From NCBI GenBank assembly GCA_021779635.1, contig JAJYAH010000022.1, positions 1-21,581 of the forward strand: a stretch of DNA of 21,581 nucleotides, written 5' to 3'. Under the pieces are notes generated by a model. The model searched no databases. It saw only the letters and a list, made by a program, of their open reading frames with translations, and was not told where the DNA came from. This DNA is from Pseudomonadota bacterium. GTDB lineage: Bacteria; Pseudomonadota; Alphaproteobacteria; Rhizobiales; Xanthobacteraceae. Shown piece after piece: positions 1-8,723 of the stretch (positions are counted from its first letter, which is position 1; every line of letters begins with the position of its first letter). The translations under genes and the position numbers were made by a program.

Positions 1-1042
1 CGCCCGCCCAGAGTTTGAGGCCGGCGAACACCGTCACGTCGGTGGTTTCGCGGCCCATGTTGGGGGCAAGGCTGTTCGGACCGCTGTACGGCGCTCGAAA
101 GGGCGGATCGTATTGGCTGGTATAGGTCGCTTGGGCGTGGAACGCGAAGCGATCGGTCTCCAACGCCGACGGTCCCTTTGTCAGAAGTTCGGGAACCGGA
201 TTGTCGACATCGAGATGGTAGTTTAGCCCGACGCGAATGCTCTCCATCGCCAGGTTCGATCGGTAGACCTCCGTCCCCGCCGTGAAGGCGGTCGTTTTGT
301 TAGGAAACCCGGTCCACAGATATTCCGCTGTCGCGGTCCATTTCTCGGTGACCGGGATCTCCACGCCGATGCCGGCGGCCCATCCCAGGCGCCACATCTG
401 CTGCGGGTCGATCGTCCCGGCGGCGACCGCGCCGCCACCGGGTGACGTAAGCTGCCTGCGGGTGACCTGATCAAAGCTCCAGGCGAAGCCGCTGGTACCG
501 TAGAGCAAGAAATGGTCGAACGCGTAGCCGATGCGACCGCGGACCGATCCGTATTCGATCACCGCCTCGTTGTAGGACACCTGTCCTGCCGGTGTGGCCA
601 CTGTCTGCCCGCCCTGGATCGAAGACGGTATCGTAGACGAGCCCACGACGTCGGAATTGGGCGCGGTGAAATCAGCCGCGATACCAAGCAACATTCGCGA
701 TTGAAACAGGTGATTATAGCCGGCCTGTAGCCCGAGGCCGAAACTGCCGGTACCTGCCATGAAATCGAAGTTGAATGGCAGGTTGAATGATCCAGCAAGG
801 CCTGGTGTGTTTGGCGGTGCAGCCGACCAGTCGGACGCACCCCTGATGGCGGCAAAGTGTGCCCCGACATACCAGCCGTTCCAATCGAATGCCGGTGGCA
901 TGCCGGAGGCCGGAGCCTTCTGCGTGACGGCGGCGATGTCAGCGGCGGCTGCAGGAAGGGCGCCAGGCATCATTCCCACCGAGGCCATCAAGGCGACAGC
1001 GGACCGCCGGCCGCTACTCAATAAAAATCGCCCTCGTCTCAT
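1..1042 (-). CDS. Outer-membrane porin, opacity-type barrel followed by OprB-like domain (3' end beyond window)
   Basis: An open frame runs from an ATG at 1042 off the left edge with no stop, so about 347 codons are visible and the C-terminus is missing. Residues 1 to about 32 form a signal peptide with an arginine-rich start, a hydrophobic core and a cleavage region LPAAAA-D. The next part (FDWNGWYVGAHF, alternating aromatic beta-strands, RGRIGYAF) resembles opacity/OmpA-type 8-strand barrels of Rhizobiales. From about residue 290 the sequence (PYSGPNSLAPNMGRETTD, FAGLKLWAG) resembles the start of OprB carbohydrate-selective porins. The protein would sit in the outer membrane and may pass sugars or other small solutes; the substrate cannot be read. 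AGGGG lies close upstream of the ATG. The frame is easily missed because it is truncated by the window edge. The two-part architecture is my reading and would need a domain search. Confidence 0.8.
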   Translation of the reverse strand, partial: MRRGRFLLSSGRRSAVALMASVGMMPGALPAAAADIAAVTQKAPASGMPPAFDWNGWYVGAHFAAIRGASDWSAAPPNTPGLAGSFNLPFNFDFMAGTGSFGLGLQAGYNHLFQSRMLLGIAADFTAPNSDVVGSSTIPSSIQGGQTVATPAGQVSYNEAVIEYGSVRGRIGYAFDHFLLYGTSGFAWSFDQVTRRQLTSPGGGAVAAGTIDPQQMWRLGWAAGIGVEIPVTEKWTATAEYLWTGFPNKTTAFTAGTEVYRSNLAMESIRVGLNYHLDVDNPVPELLTKGPSALETDRFAFHAQATYTSQYDPPFRAPYSGPNSLAPNMGRETTDVTVFAGLKLWAG

Positions 1043-1198
1043 TGCCCCTGATGCCCCGAACGCCCTGTCTCTCTTAGTCCGGCCTGTATGGAGGTTATGT
1101 GACACGAGCGGGGTTGATTCGTACGCCCCGTATCGAACTTTGCGCCGCAAATTGATTGAAACTGCGCACTACTGGTGCAGCAATTCCTGGACCAGATA

Positions 1199-2485
1199 TC
1201 ACGGGTCAAGCAGGCTGAGCTCGAGCTTGGCGGCGACATAGCCCAACTCGTGCGGCCTGCATTCAGTCGCTGCCGTCAGCAAGAGCTTGCGCGCCTCGGG
1301 TCTCGGTCGATGATGGGCGGCATATTCGCCAAGGTAGAAATCCACATCGCATAATCGTTCATTTCGCTCTTGGGCCGAACCGACGTTCGCCGTCTTGCGG
1401 ACCTGCTCTTGAGCGGAAACGCCGTCATAGAGGTCGAGCAGCGCCCCGGGCCAGACATCCTTTTTGACCTTTTCGGAGTTTTCCGCGAATTCCCTGGTAT
1501 CGTCTTCGCCTCGGTGAGTACGCGCGATGTGAAGCCAGAGGACGGTGTAAGCGCTCGTCGGCAACAGCCGATGTGCGGTCAGGAAATCGTCAATATTCTG
1601 CGACTTGCTGTCAGAAAAAAGAACTGCGCGACCGCGGCCGAGATAGGCACCAGCATTACCGGGGTCCATTTCAATGATGCGGGAAAAATCCCTCTCGGCA
1701 TCGCTTAGACGATTGGCGATCAGATATGCGTTAGCCCGATTCATAAGCGTCCGCGTGTCCCGCGGGTTCAGGCGTACAGCGGCGTCGAAATCCGCGATCC
1801 CCTGCTGGATTTCTCCTTGGGCAAGTTTCAGCGCCCCGCGGTTGCCGTAAGCGTCGCTATAGGCCGGCTCAAGTTTGATAGCTTCGTCGTAATCAGCGAG
1901 CGCCTGGGGTTGATTGTGCAGGGCTTCGTACGCGGAGGCGCGATTGTAGTAGGCTTGGGCATAGTCCCCGCGAATCTCGATCGCCCGATTGTAATTTTCA
2001 ACGGCTTTTGCGGCTTCGCCTTTTCCGGCATAGGCGTTTCCAAGATTATTGAAAACAAGCGGATCATTCGGCTTGAGACGGTTCGCCCGTTCGAGATCGG
2101 CAATCGCCCGATCGTATTCGTGGAGTTCGCCCCAGACGGTGCCGCGATAAATATAGGCATTTGCAAAGTCTGGTACGAGCGCAATCGCAGAGTTCAGATC
2201 GGCCAGAGCTCTCTTCAAAACTCCAAGGCTTTCGAAGCAGACTCCGCGGCTGTAGATAAGCAGGCCTTCGTCGTTGGGAGAAAAGCCTCCCTGATGAAGA
2301 GCCTGATCGAACAAGCCGATGGCGAGGTTGCATTGCTGGCGCGCCTTGGCGAGAAGCGCCGCCTGAGCAATCTCTCGGCCGTCCGCGTGGGCCACAGAAA
2401 TCATTAGCTCGCTGACGAGTTCAAACGCAAAAAGAATTCCTATGCAAGTGCGGGCTACGGAGGGCATTCGCATGATTGGTTTCAT
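1199..2485 (-). CDS. Exported tetratricopeptide-repeat (TPR) protein
   Basis: The 428-residue protein has an N-terminal signal sequence (hydrophobic stretch about residues 11-32, cleavage near AHA-D) followed by roughly six or seven TPR units between residues 45 and 310. Examples are YIYRGTVWGELHEYDRAIAD, VFNNLGNAYAGKGEAAKAVE and AYYNRASAYEALHNQPQALA, with the usual G/A/Y spacing and a conserved P near each 34-residue boundary. The C-terminal 110 residues (about 315-428) are non-repetitive and contain cysteines (LCDVDFYLGEY, ATECRP). It resembles the NlpI-like part of the TPR superfamily and is probably a periplasmic scaffold; no enzyme motif is visible. It lies upstream of the porin on the same strand, separated by 156 bases. 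Residues 1, 5 and 7 are all methionines and none has a strong SD, so the exact start is uncertain. Confidence 0.8.
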   Translation of the reverse strand: MKPIMRMPSVARTCIGILFAFELVSELMISVAHADGREIAQAALLAKARQQCNLAIGLFDQALHQGGFSPNDEGLLIYSRGVCFESLGVLKRALADLNSAIALVPDFANAYIYRGTVWGELHEYDRAIADLERANRLKPNDPLVFNNLGNAYAGKGEAAKAVENYNRAIEIRGDYAQAYYNRASAYEALHNQPQALADYDEAIKLEPAYSDAYGNRGALKLAQGEIQQGIADFDAAVRLNPRDTRTLMNRANAYLIANRLSDAERDFSRIIEMDPGNAGAYLGRGRAVLFSDSKSQNIDDFLTAHRLLPTSAYTVLWLHIARTHRGEDDTREFAENSEKVKKDVWPGALLDLYDGVSAQEQVRKTANVGSAQERNERLCDVDFYLGEYAAHHRPRPEARKLLLTAATECRPHELGYVAAKLELSLLDP

Positions 2486-2743
2486 CGGCGTGTGCGTGAA
2501 ATCTGGAATAGCTTCTTCAGGGCGGCCTTGTCAGCGCCATCAGTCTAGCACGGTGTATGGACGGTCACGCCCGAGTTTTTGGGTACGACGGTCCCATGAT
2601 AGCGCATCCGGTCCTACTCGGGTCGTTGCTGCATCCGGTGCTTGGGCCGTCCAAGGACAGACATCGCCGCGAGCGTGCTGGCGCGGACCCAAGTCGTGGC
2701 TTTGGAACCCATGTACTTGAGGATGTAACACTATTGCACATCG

Positions 2744-2796
2744 ACACCCGACCCAGCGGTGTGGTACCCGGAAAACCGGGTCTGATCCGAGGATCA
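2744..2796 (+). promoter_or_regulatory. Leader with three tandem dyads ahead of the metal-efflux operon
   Basis: Bases 2486-2801 hold no convincing gene. The end of this stretch carries three back-to-back inverted repeats: ACACC-N9-GGTGT (2744-2762), ACCCGG-AAAA-CCGGGT (2766-2781, perfect) and TGATCC-GA-GGATCA (2783-2796, perfect). The last contains the GAGG SD used by the GTG at 2802. They could be regulator operators, or RNA hairpins affecting initiation. No metalloregulator gene is in the window and I could not place a promoter with confidence. Confidence 0.45.
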
Positions 2797-2801
2797 TCGA
2801 A

Positions 2802-3158
2802 GTGAGATCGTTCCACCGCAACCGCCGCATGCGTTTCCTGCGCCGTCCAGGCAGGATACTGGTTGCGCTGGTCGTGGGTCTGCATCTGATTGCCGGTGCG
2901 CTGCACGGGCTTTACGATCTGGACGTGGCAAGTCCGTCCGGCACGACGATCGCTTCTACCAATAGGGACGGCGCTCCGTCGGAGAAGGCGATCGCGGCCG
3001 AACATCATTGTCACGGCTGCTTCTCTGTGTCGATGCCGGCACCTATGACTGCCGCGGCTGACCTCAAGCCGGCCCGGGACATCGTTATTCCACATGAAGT
3101 TCTGCGTCGTGGCCTTCAGCCAGGTATCGATCCGCCACCGCCAAAATTCCTGACCTGA
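2802..3158 (+). CDS. Small exported His/Cys protein at the head of the czc-like operon
   Basis: The 118-residue protein starts at GTG 2802, chosen because GAGG lies nine bases upstream; an in-frame ATG at 2829 would give a 109-residue form. A basic N-terminus precedes one hydrophobic segment (about residues 18-38, ILVALVVGLHLIAGALHGLY), so it is a signal peptide or single membrane anchor. The middle contains AEHHCHGCFSVSMPAP, with HHCHGC a likely metal-binding or redox motif. The end has a proline-rich tail (GIDPPPPKFLT). Proteins of this shape, close to DUF2946, are often encoded immediately before heavy-metal RND genes in Rhizobiales. I infer a periplasmic accessory role in metal sensing or hand-off, but no function is established. 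It is followed by czcC after 56 bases, on the same strand. Confidence 0.7.
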   Translation: MRSFHRNRRMRFLRRPGRILVALVVGLHLIAGALHGLYDLDVASPSGTTIASTNRDGAPSEKAIAAEHHCHGCFSVSMPAPMTAAADLKPARDIVIPHEVLRRGLQPGIDPPPPKFLT

Positions 3159-3214
3159 ACGTGATCGCAAGGACGTCTTGCGTCCTCACTTTCTTGCTCG
3201 TCAGGTAACTCATC

Positions 3215-4510
3215 ATGTTTTCCAAGACCGCCACGCGTTTTGCGTGCGCGATGGCATTTCTGGTCAGCCCATGGCTGACGTCGGTCTCGCATTCGCAGAC
3301 CCTAACGCTCGGAGCCGCGCTCCAGCGAGCGCTTGCGGCCAACCCACGCCTCACGGCCGCCGGGCGCGACGTGGGCATCGCCGCCGGCCAAAGCGTCCAG
3401 GCAGGCGCGCTCATCAATCCGGAAGTTTCGTACGAACTGGACAATGCGTTCGGGACCGGAATCTTTCGCGGCACCCAGTCCGCCGAGTCGACACTGCAGA
3501 TCAGCCAGGTCTTCGAATGGTTCGGCAAGCGCGATGCGCGGATAGCCGCAGGCGCCGCGGGCGTCGATGTCGCATCGATCCAGCAAAAGGCGGTACGGCT
3601 GGAAGTCCTGTCAGAGACGGCAATTGCCTTTCTCAATGTGCTTGGCTTGCAGCGTAAGATTCAGATTCTCGACGACCAGGTAGCTGCCCTTGACCGATTG
3701 ACGCCCCTTCTGAGACGCAGGGTCGAGGCGGGCGCTTCTTCGCCCGCGGAAACAGGACGCACTGAAGTCGCATCCGCCGTCGTGAAAGCAGACCGCGAGC
3801 GGCTTCGGGCCTCGCTTTCCAGCGCCCGCCGTGATCTTGCGGTGCTGATGGGCGAAACAACGCCGAAGTTCGCCGCCGTGTCCGGACGGCTGGAGTTCAC
3901 GGGTCGACCGCCGTCTTTTCAGTCCGTGATCTCGGCCATCGATGCCAATCCGCAGCTGGTGCGATGGATGGCGGTCTATGCGCAACGTAACGCTGAATTC
4001 CTGATGGCTCGGCTGAAGCCATATCCGGATGTACGGATCGCGGCGGGCTGGCGTCATTTCAATGAAGTTTTCGATGGCCCTGTAAGGGAAACGAACGACA
4101 ATGCTGTCAGGTTATCCGTCTCGGTGCCGATCCCGGTTTTCGACCAGAACCAGGGCAACATTCTTTCGGCGGAAGAAAGCCTGGCCAAGACCCGATACGA
4201 ACGGGAGGCCAACCGCAACACGCTGATCGTAGTTGCCGGGCGGGCTTACGACTCCTTGCAGGGTTCGCTGCGAGAGCTATCCATCCTGCGGGAGACGGCA
4301 ATTCCCAAAGCCAGGGAAGCCGTTGAAGCGATCTCGGAAGGCTACGGCCAAGGGCGATACAGTCTGCTTGAAGTCTTGGATGCCCAGGCAAGCGTTGCGC
4401 AAACACGCCTTCGCGAAGAGGAGGCGGAGCAGAACTTCCACGTCGCCGTTGCAACGATCGAGGGGCTGGTCGGCAATCCGTTTAAGCTCGCGCGGGAGAA
4501 GGTCAGATGA
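3215..4510 (+). CDS. czcC: CzcC-like outer-membrane factor of a metal efflux pump
   Basis: The 431-residue protein belongs to the TolC/OMF superfamily. It has a signal peptide (residues 1-28, ending SVSHS-Q) and no lipobox cysteine in the visible leader. Two similar halves of long helices and short strands follow, typical of OEP repeats: LTLGAALQRALAANPRL near the start, then SLAKTRYEREANRNTLIVVA and LLEVLDAQASVAQTRLREEE in the second half. The length fits CzcC/CusC proteins (about 400-450). It would form the trimeric outer-membrane exit duct of the CzcCBA tripartite pump. The ATG at 3215 has an AGG ten bases upstream. The stop overlaps the czcB start by four bases (ATGA at 4507), indicating translational coupling. 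Confidence 0.93.
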   Translation: MFSKTATRFACAMAFLVSPWLTSVSHSQTLTLGAALQRALAANPRLTAAGRDVGIAAGQSVQAGALINPEVSYELDNAFGTGIFRGTQSAESTLQISQVFEWFGKRDARIAAGAAGVDVASIQQKAVRLEVLSETAIAFLNVLGLQRKIQILDDQVAALDRLTPLLRRRVEAGASSPAETGRTEVASAVVKADRERLRASLSSARRDLAVLMGETTPKFAAVSGRLEFTGRPPSFQSVISAIDANPQLVRWMAVYAQRNAEFLMARLKPYPDVRIAAGWRHFNEVFDGPVRETNDNAVRLSVSVPIPVFDQNQGNILSAEESLAKTRYEREANRNTLIVVAGRAYDSLQGSLRELSILRETAIPKAREAVEAISEGYGQGRYSLLEVLDAQASVAQTRLREEEAEQNFHVAVATIEGLVGNPFKLAREKVR

Positions 4511-5490
4511 GAACGACGTCGACCATTATCGTTGCGTTCTTGGCAGCGGCCCTTGGAGCCTATGGTTATGCCCAATTTGGACAGCCGAAGATCGAGGCTG
4601 CGGACAATTCCCCGGCCATCAAGAAAGAGGAAATTCCCGCGAGCGATCACGTAGAGCCGGACGAGCATGGCGCGGACCGCATCAAGATCAGTGACGTCAA
4701 GCTTGCCGCCGCTGGCGCAACGTTTGCCGAAGCCGCCCCGGCGACCTTGACCAATACGTTGTCGTTCAACGGGGTTCTCCGCGCGAATCAGGAAACCGTC
4801 GTTCAGGTTACGCCGCGTTTTCCGGGAATTGTGAAATCTGTCAGCAAGCGCGTTGGCGACGTCGTGACAAAGGATGAGCCGGTCGCGTTGATAGAGAGCA
4901 ACCAGAGTCTCACGGCTTATGAGCTCAAGGCCGCGATCGCGGGGACCATCATCGACCGACAGATATCGCTCGGAGAGTACGCTTCCGAGCAAAAGCCGGC
5001 GTTCGTTGTTGCTGATCTTTCGACGATTTGGGTCGATCTGTCGATCTACAGACGGGACCTCAGCCGGGTCCGAATTGGCAACGCAGTCCTGATCGATCCC
5101 GACGACGGTGCCGGCGATATCAAAGGTTCGATCTCCTATCTGGCGCCAGTCGGCGCGAGCGACACCCAGACCGCGATAGCCCGCGTCGTCTTGCAAAACA
5201 AAGGCGGGCGGCTGCGGCCTGGACTGTTCGTGACGGCTCGACTAGTGCTCGCCGAGCGGAAAGTGCCCGTCGCTGTCCAAGCCGGTGCGATCCAGACCCT
5301 CGAGAACAAGACCGTCGTATTTGTGCGGGAAGGCGGCGACAAGCTAGAGGCTAGGCCGGTGGAGCTCGGCGATTCGGATCAGAAATTCGTGGAGATCCGC
5401 GCCGGCATCTCGCCCGGAGAAAGGTACGTCGCCGAGAACTCGTTCGTCGTGAAGGCCGAGATGGGCAAAGGCGAGGCCGACCATGATTGA
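4507..5490 (+). CDS. czcB: CzcB-like periplasmic adaptor (membrane fusion protein)
   Basis: The 327-residue protein has an N-terminal signal or anchor (residues 5-24, TIIVAFLAAALGAYGYAQFG), an acidic and histidine-containing stretch around residue 50 (ASDHVEPDEHGADRI), and a barrel-sandwich (lipoyl-like) domain (FPGIVKSVSKRVGDVVTKDE). A beta-barrel (ADLSTIWVDLSIYRRDLSRV) and a membrane-proximal domain near the C-terminus follow. The order matches the HlyD/MFP family members of heavy-metal RND pumps, though it is shorter than C. metallidurans CzcB. It would link the CzcA inner-membrane pump to the CzcC duct and may present metal to CzcA. It overlaps czcC by four bases and czcA by eight, so the three are almost certainly one transcription unit with fixed stoichiometry. 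Confidence 0.93.
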   Translation: MRTTSTIIVAFLAAALGAYGYAQFGQPKIEAADNSPAIKKEEIPASDHVEPDEHGADRIKISDVKLAAAGATFAEAAPATLTNTLSFNGVLRANQETVVQVTPRFPGIVKSVSKRVGDVVTKDEPVALIESNQSLTAYELKAAIAGTIIDRQISLGEYASEQKPAFVVADLSTIWVDLSIYRRDLSRVRIGNAVLIDPDDGAGDIKGSISYLAPVGASDTQTAIARVVLQNKGGRLRPGLFVTARLVLAERKVPVAVQAGAIQTLENKTVVFVREGGDKLEARPVELGDSDQKFVEIRAGISPGERYVAENSFVVKAEMGKGEADHD

Positions 5491-8400
5491 GCGCCTCATC
5501 GAATTTTCCATCCGCCAGCGCTGGCTGGTTATGTTGGTCGTGCTTGGACTCGCGGCCTTCGGCGCCTGGAACTTCACACGGCTACCGATCGACGCGGTCC
5601 CCGACGTCACCAACGTCCAGGTTCAGATCAACGCCAATGCTCCGGGGCTGTCTCCTTTGGAGGCCGAGCAGCGCATCACTTTCCCGATCGAGACCGCGAT
5701 GGGAGGGATGCCGAAGCTCGACTACACCCGCTCGATTTCGCGCTACGGTCTGAGCCAGGTGACCGTCGTTTTTCAGGACGGGACAGACATCTATTTCGCG
5801 CGACAGCTCATCAATGAGCGCATTCAACAGGTCAAGGATCAACTGCCCTCGGGGATCGAGGTCGCGATGGGCCCGATTTCCACAGGGCTCGGTGAGATCT
5901 ATTCCTACACGGTCAGTGCCAAGCCCGGTGCAAAGTCGCCCGATGGCAGCCAGTACACGCCCACTCAGCTGAGGACCATACAGGACTGGATCATCAAGCC
6001 GCAGCTAAGGACCGTTCCAGGGGTCGTCGAGGTGAACTCGATCGGCGGCTATGAACGTCAATTCCACGTGCTACCAAATCCGGCACGGCTGATGGCGTAC
6101 AATTTCGGATTTCGCGACGTACTGGCGGCTCTGGCGAACCACAATTCCAATGTCGGGGCCGGCTACATCGAACGCAACGGCGAACAGTACCTGGTTCGCG
6201 CGCCGGGCCAGGTTGCGACGATGGAGGAAATCCGGGATATCGTGATTGGCTCTCGCGGAGGCGTTCCGGTACGCGTCCGCGATATCGCGGACGTGCAGGA
6301 AGGCATGCCCTTGCGAACGGGAGCCGCATCCGTGAATGGACAGGAAACGGTCCTTGGCACCGCCATGCTGCTGATCGGCGAAAACAGCCGGACGGTTGCG
6401 CAGCGAATTGCGGCAAAGCTTCAAGCGATCTCCAAGTCGCTGCCGGAGGGCGTCGTCGCAAAAGCCGTCTATGACCGCACCCGTCTGGTGGAAGCAACCA
6501 TTGAGACGGTCGAGAAGAACCTTCTCGAAGGCGCCGCTGTTGTGATCGCGGCCCTCTTCCTGATCCTGGGCAACATCCGGGCCGCAATAATCACCGCCTG
6601 TGTCATCCCACTTTCGATGCTGTTCACGATCACCGGGATGGTTGAAAGCAAACTCAGCGCCAATCTGATGAGTCTCGGTGCGATCGACTTCGGAATTATT
6701 GTCGATGGGGCCGTCATCATTGTGGAGAACAGCCTTCGATTGATCGCGGAGGAGCAGGGCAAACGAGGCCGCGGGCTCTCATTGGGCGAGCGGATCGGTA
6801 CGATCCGGGCAGGAGCAAGCGAAGTCGTCAGGCCTAGCCTGTTCGGCACGATGATCATTGCCGTCGTCTACCTTCCTGTACTCACCCTGACAGGAACGGA
6901 AGGCAAGATGTTCATGCCAATGGCGCTGACCGTGCTGATGGCACTGACCGCGGCCGCACTACTCTCCGTGACGTTCGTTCCAGCCGCGATCGCGATCGGA
7001 GTCAGGGGAAAGGTTTCCGAAACCGAAAATATCTTCATGCGGCTGGCGAGGCGGCTTTATTCGCCGCTGCTCGACGTCGCCATCCGGTATCGGCGCAGCG
7101 TTGTGCTGATCGCTCTCGTGGTCGTCACGGGAAGCCTGTTCGTCGCCACGCGAATGGGCGGGGAGTTCATTCCGAGCCTTGATGAAGGGGACGTGATCAT
7201 CGAGACGATCAGGATACCCGGGACAAGTCTGACACAGAGCGTCGACATGCAGTTGCGGCTGGAGGATGCCATCAAGCAAGTCCCCGAGGTCGCCACCGTA
7301 TTCTCGAAGGTCGGTACGGCGGAAATCGCCAACGATCCGATGCCGCCTAATGCCGTAGATACCTACGTCATTCTAAAGCCCAAAGACAACTGGCCAGATT
7401 CCGGAAAGTCCAAGGCCGAGGTGGTTGAGGACCTCGAGCGCGTCGCGAACACGCTGCCTGGGGCCACATACGGCATGTCGCAGCCTATCCAGATGCGCTT
7501 CAACGAATTGATCGCAGGGATCAGGAGCGACGTCGGGATCAAGATATTCGGCGACGATCTCGATGTACTCCAGGGGCTCGCCCGGCAAGCCCAGACGATC
7601 GTGCGCGCGATCCCGGGCGCGGCTGACGTGAAGACTGAGCAGGTGGCCGGCCTTCCGATCCTGACCGTCAAGCTCGACCGTCAAGCCCTGTCCCGATACG
7701 GCTTAAGCGTCTCCGACGTGCAAGACGTCGTCGAAATAGCGGTCGGAGGAAAGGCTGCCGGAAAGCTCTACGAGGGCGACCGTCGTTTCGATATCGTGGT
7801 GCGCCTGCCAGAGCATCTGCGTGGAAACCTGGACTCGATCAAGGCCATTCCGATATCTCTGCCGGCGACATCCGATGGTTCGTCGCTGACGAAGACGGCA
7901 TGGACCGGGTCTGTGAGCCCCGCTCTGAGATACGTTCCACTCTCTTCGGTGGCCGCAATAGAGGTAAAGCCTGGCCCCAATCAGATCAGTCGCGAGAACG
8001 GCAAGCGCCGTATTGTCGTGACCGCGAACGTCCGCGGGCGCGACTTGCGGTCTTTCGTTGCCGAAGCGCAGGAGGCGGTCGATCGAAAACTGAAGCTGCC
8101 GGCCGGTTACTGGATCGGCTGGGGTGGGCAATTCGAGCAACTCGTTTCAGCCACCAAACGGCTGGCCGTCGTCGTGCCGATCGCGTTGCTGCTCGTCTTC
8201 ATGCTGCTCTTCATGAGCATGGGGTCCCTCGCAGACGCGCTCCTGGTTTTCAGCGGCGTGCCGCTCGCGCTGACGGGCGGCATCGCCGCGTTGGTGCTGC
8301 GTGGTTTGCCCCTTTCGATCAGTGCCGGGGTTGGATTTATTGCGCTGTCCGGCGTGGCTGTCCTCAACGGTCTGGTGATCATTGCGTTCATCCAGCGGCT

Positions 8401-8680
8401 CAGGGGCGAAGGAAAGTCGGTACTCGATGCCGTGTATGAAGGAGCGGCGACCAGGCTAAGGCCCGTGTTGATGACGGCGCTGGTCGCCTCGCTCGGCTTT
8501 GTTCCGATGGCAGTGGCAACCGGCGCCGGAGCCGAAGTGCAACGGCCGCTCGCGTCCGTCGTTATCGGAGGGATCATATCGTCCACCGTCCTGACCTTGT
8601 TGGTGCTGCCGGCGCTTTACGTGTTGTTTCGGAAGGAGGCGAAGCCTGCCCTCTCGAACGTGCCCAGCGAGACGGCCTAA
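5483..8680 (+). CDS. czcA: CzcA-like heavy-metal RND efflux transporter
   Basis: The 1065-residue inner-membrane pump has the full RND layout: TM1 (about residues 12-30), a first periplasmic loop, TM2-6 (about 335-500), TM7 after residue 530, a second periplasmic loop, and TM8-12 (about 895-1050). The TM4 signature DFGIIVDGAVIIVEN places D402, D408 and E415 at the positions known in C. metallidurans CzcA to carry protons. This DFG-VDG form is the divalent type (Co/Zn/Cd/Ni) and not the A-x-G-A-M-V-D-A form of Cu/Ag pumps. The family exchanges protons for metal ions in the CzcCBA complex. No truncation is seen. Substrate preference within the divalent group cannot be decided from sequence alone. 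Confidence 0.95.
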   Translation: MIERLIEFSIRQRWLVMLVVLGLAAFGAWNFTRLPIDAVPDVTNVQVQINANAPGLSPLEAEQRITFPIETAMGGMPKLDYTRSISRYGLSQVTVVFQDGTDIYFARQLINERIQQVKDQLPSGIEVAMGPISTGLGEIYSYTVSAKPGAKSPDGSQYTPTQLRTIQDWIIKPQLRTVPGVVEVNSIGGYERQFHVLPNPARLMAYNFGFRDVLAALANHNSNVGAGYIERNGEQYLVRAPGQVATMEEIRDIVIGSRGGVPVRVRDIADVQEGMPLRTGAASVNGQETVLGTAMLLIGENSRTVAQRIAAKLQAISKSLPEGVVAKAVYDRTRLVEATIETVEKNLLEGAAVVIAALFLILGNIRAAIITACVIPLSMLFTITGMVESKLSANLMSLGAIDFGIIVDGAVIIVENSLRLIAEEQGKRGRGLSLGERIGTIRAGASEVVRPSLFGTMIIAVVYLPVLTLTGTEGKMFMPMALTVLMALTAAALLSVTFVPAAIAIGVRGKVSETENIFMRLARRLYSPLLDVAIRYRRSVVLIALVVVTGSLFVATRMGGEFIPSLDEGDVIIETIRIPGTSLTQSVDMQLRLEDAIKQVPEVATVFSKVGTAEIANDPMPPNAVDTYVILKPKDNWPDSGKSKAEVVEDLERVANTLPGATYGMSQPIQMRFNELIAGIRSDVGIKIFGDDLDVLQGLARQAQTIVRAIPGAADVKTEQVAGLPILTVKLDRQALSRYGLSVSDVQDVVEIAVGGKAAGKLYEGDRRFDIVVRLPEHLRGNLDSIKAIPISLPATSDGSSLTKTAWTGSVSPALRYVPLSSVAAIEVKPGPNQISRENGKRRIVVTANVRGRDLRSFVAEAQEAVDRKLKLPAGYWIGWGGQFEQLVSATKRLAVVVPIALLLVFMLLFMSMGSLADALLVFSGVPLALTGGIAALVLRGLPLSISAGVGFIALSGVAVLNGLVIIAFIQRLRGEGKSVLDAVYEGAATRLRPVLMTALVASLGFVPMAVATGAGAEVQRPLASVVIGGIISSTVLTLLVLPALYVLFRKEAKPALSNVPSETA

Positions 8681-8723
8681 CTCCGGAGCTTCCGATCCCA
8701 CGACGACTTCAGAGGAACTTCGA

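Noticed and set aside
1139..1151. TTTGC-GCC-GCAAA palindrome between the porin and TPR genes
   Set aside because: Short and isolated; could be an operator for the porin promoter but nothing else supports it.
759..1241. 160-codon plus-strand frame near the left end
   Set aside because: It is the complement of the porin 5' end and of the TPR gene 3' end; the porin frame has a clear signal peptide and barrel pattern.
2540..2830. Open frames on both strands in the gap before the metal operon
   Set aside because: They overlap each other and the dyad leader, have unusual composition and no credible start signals.
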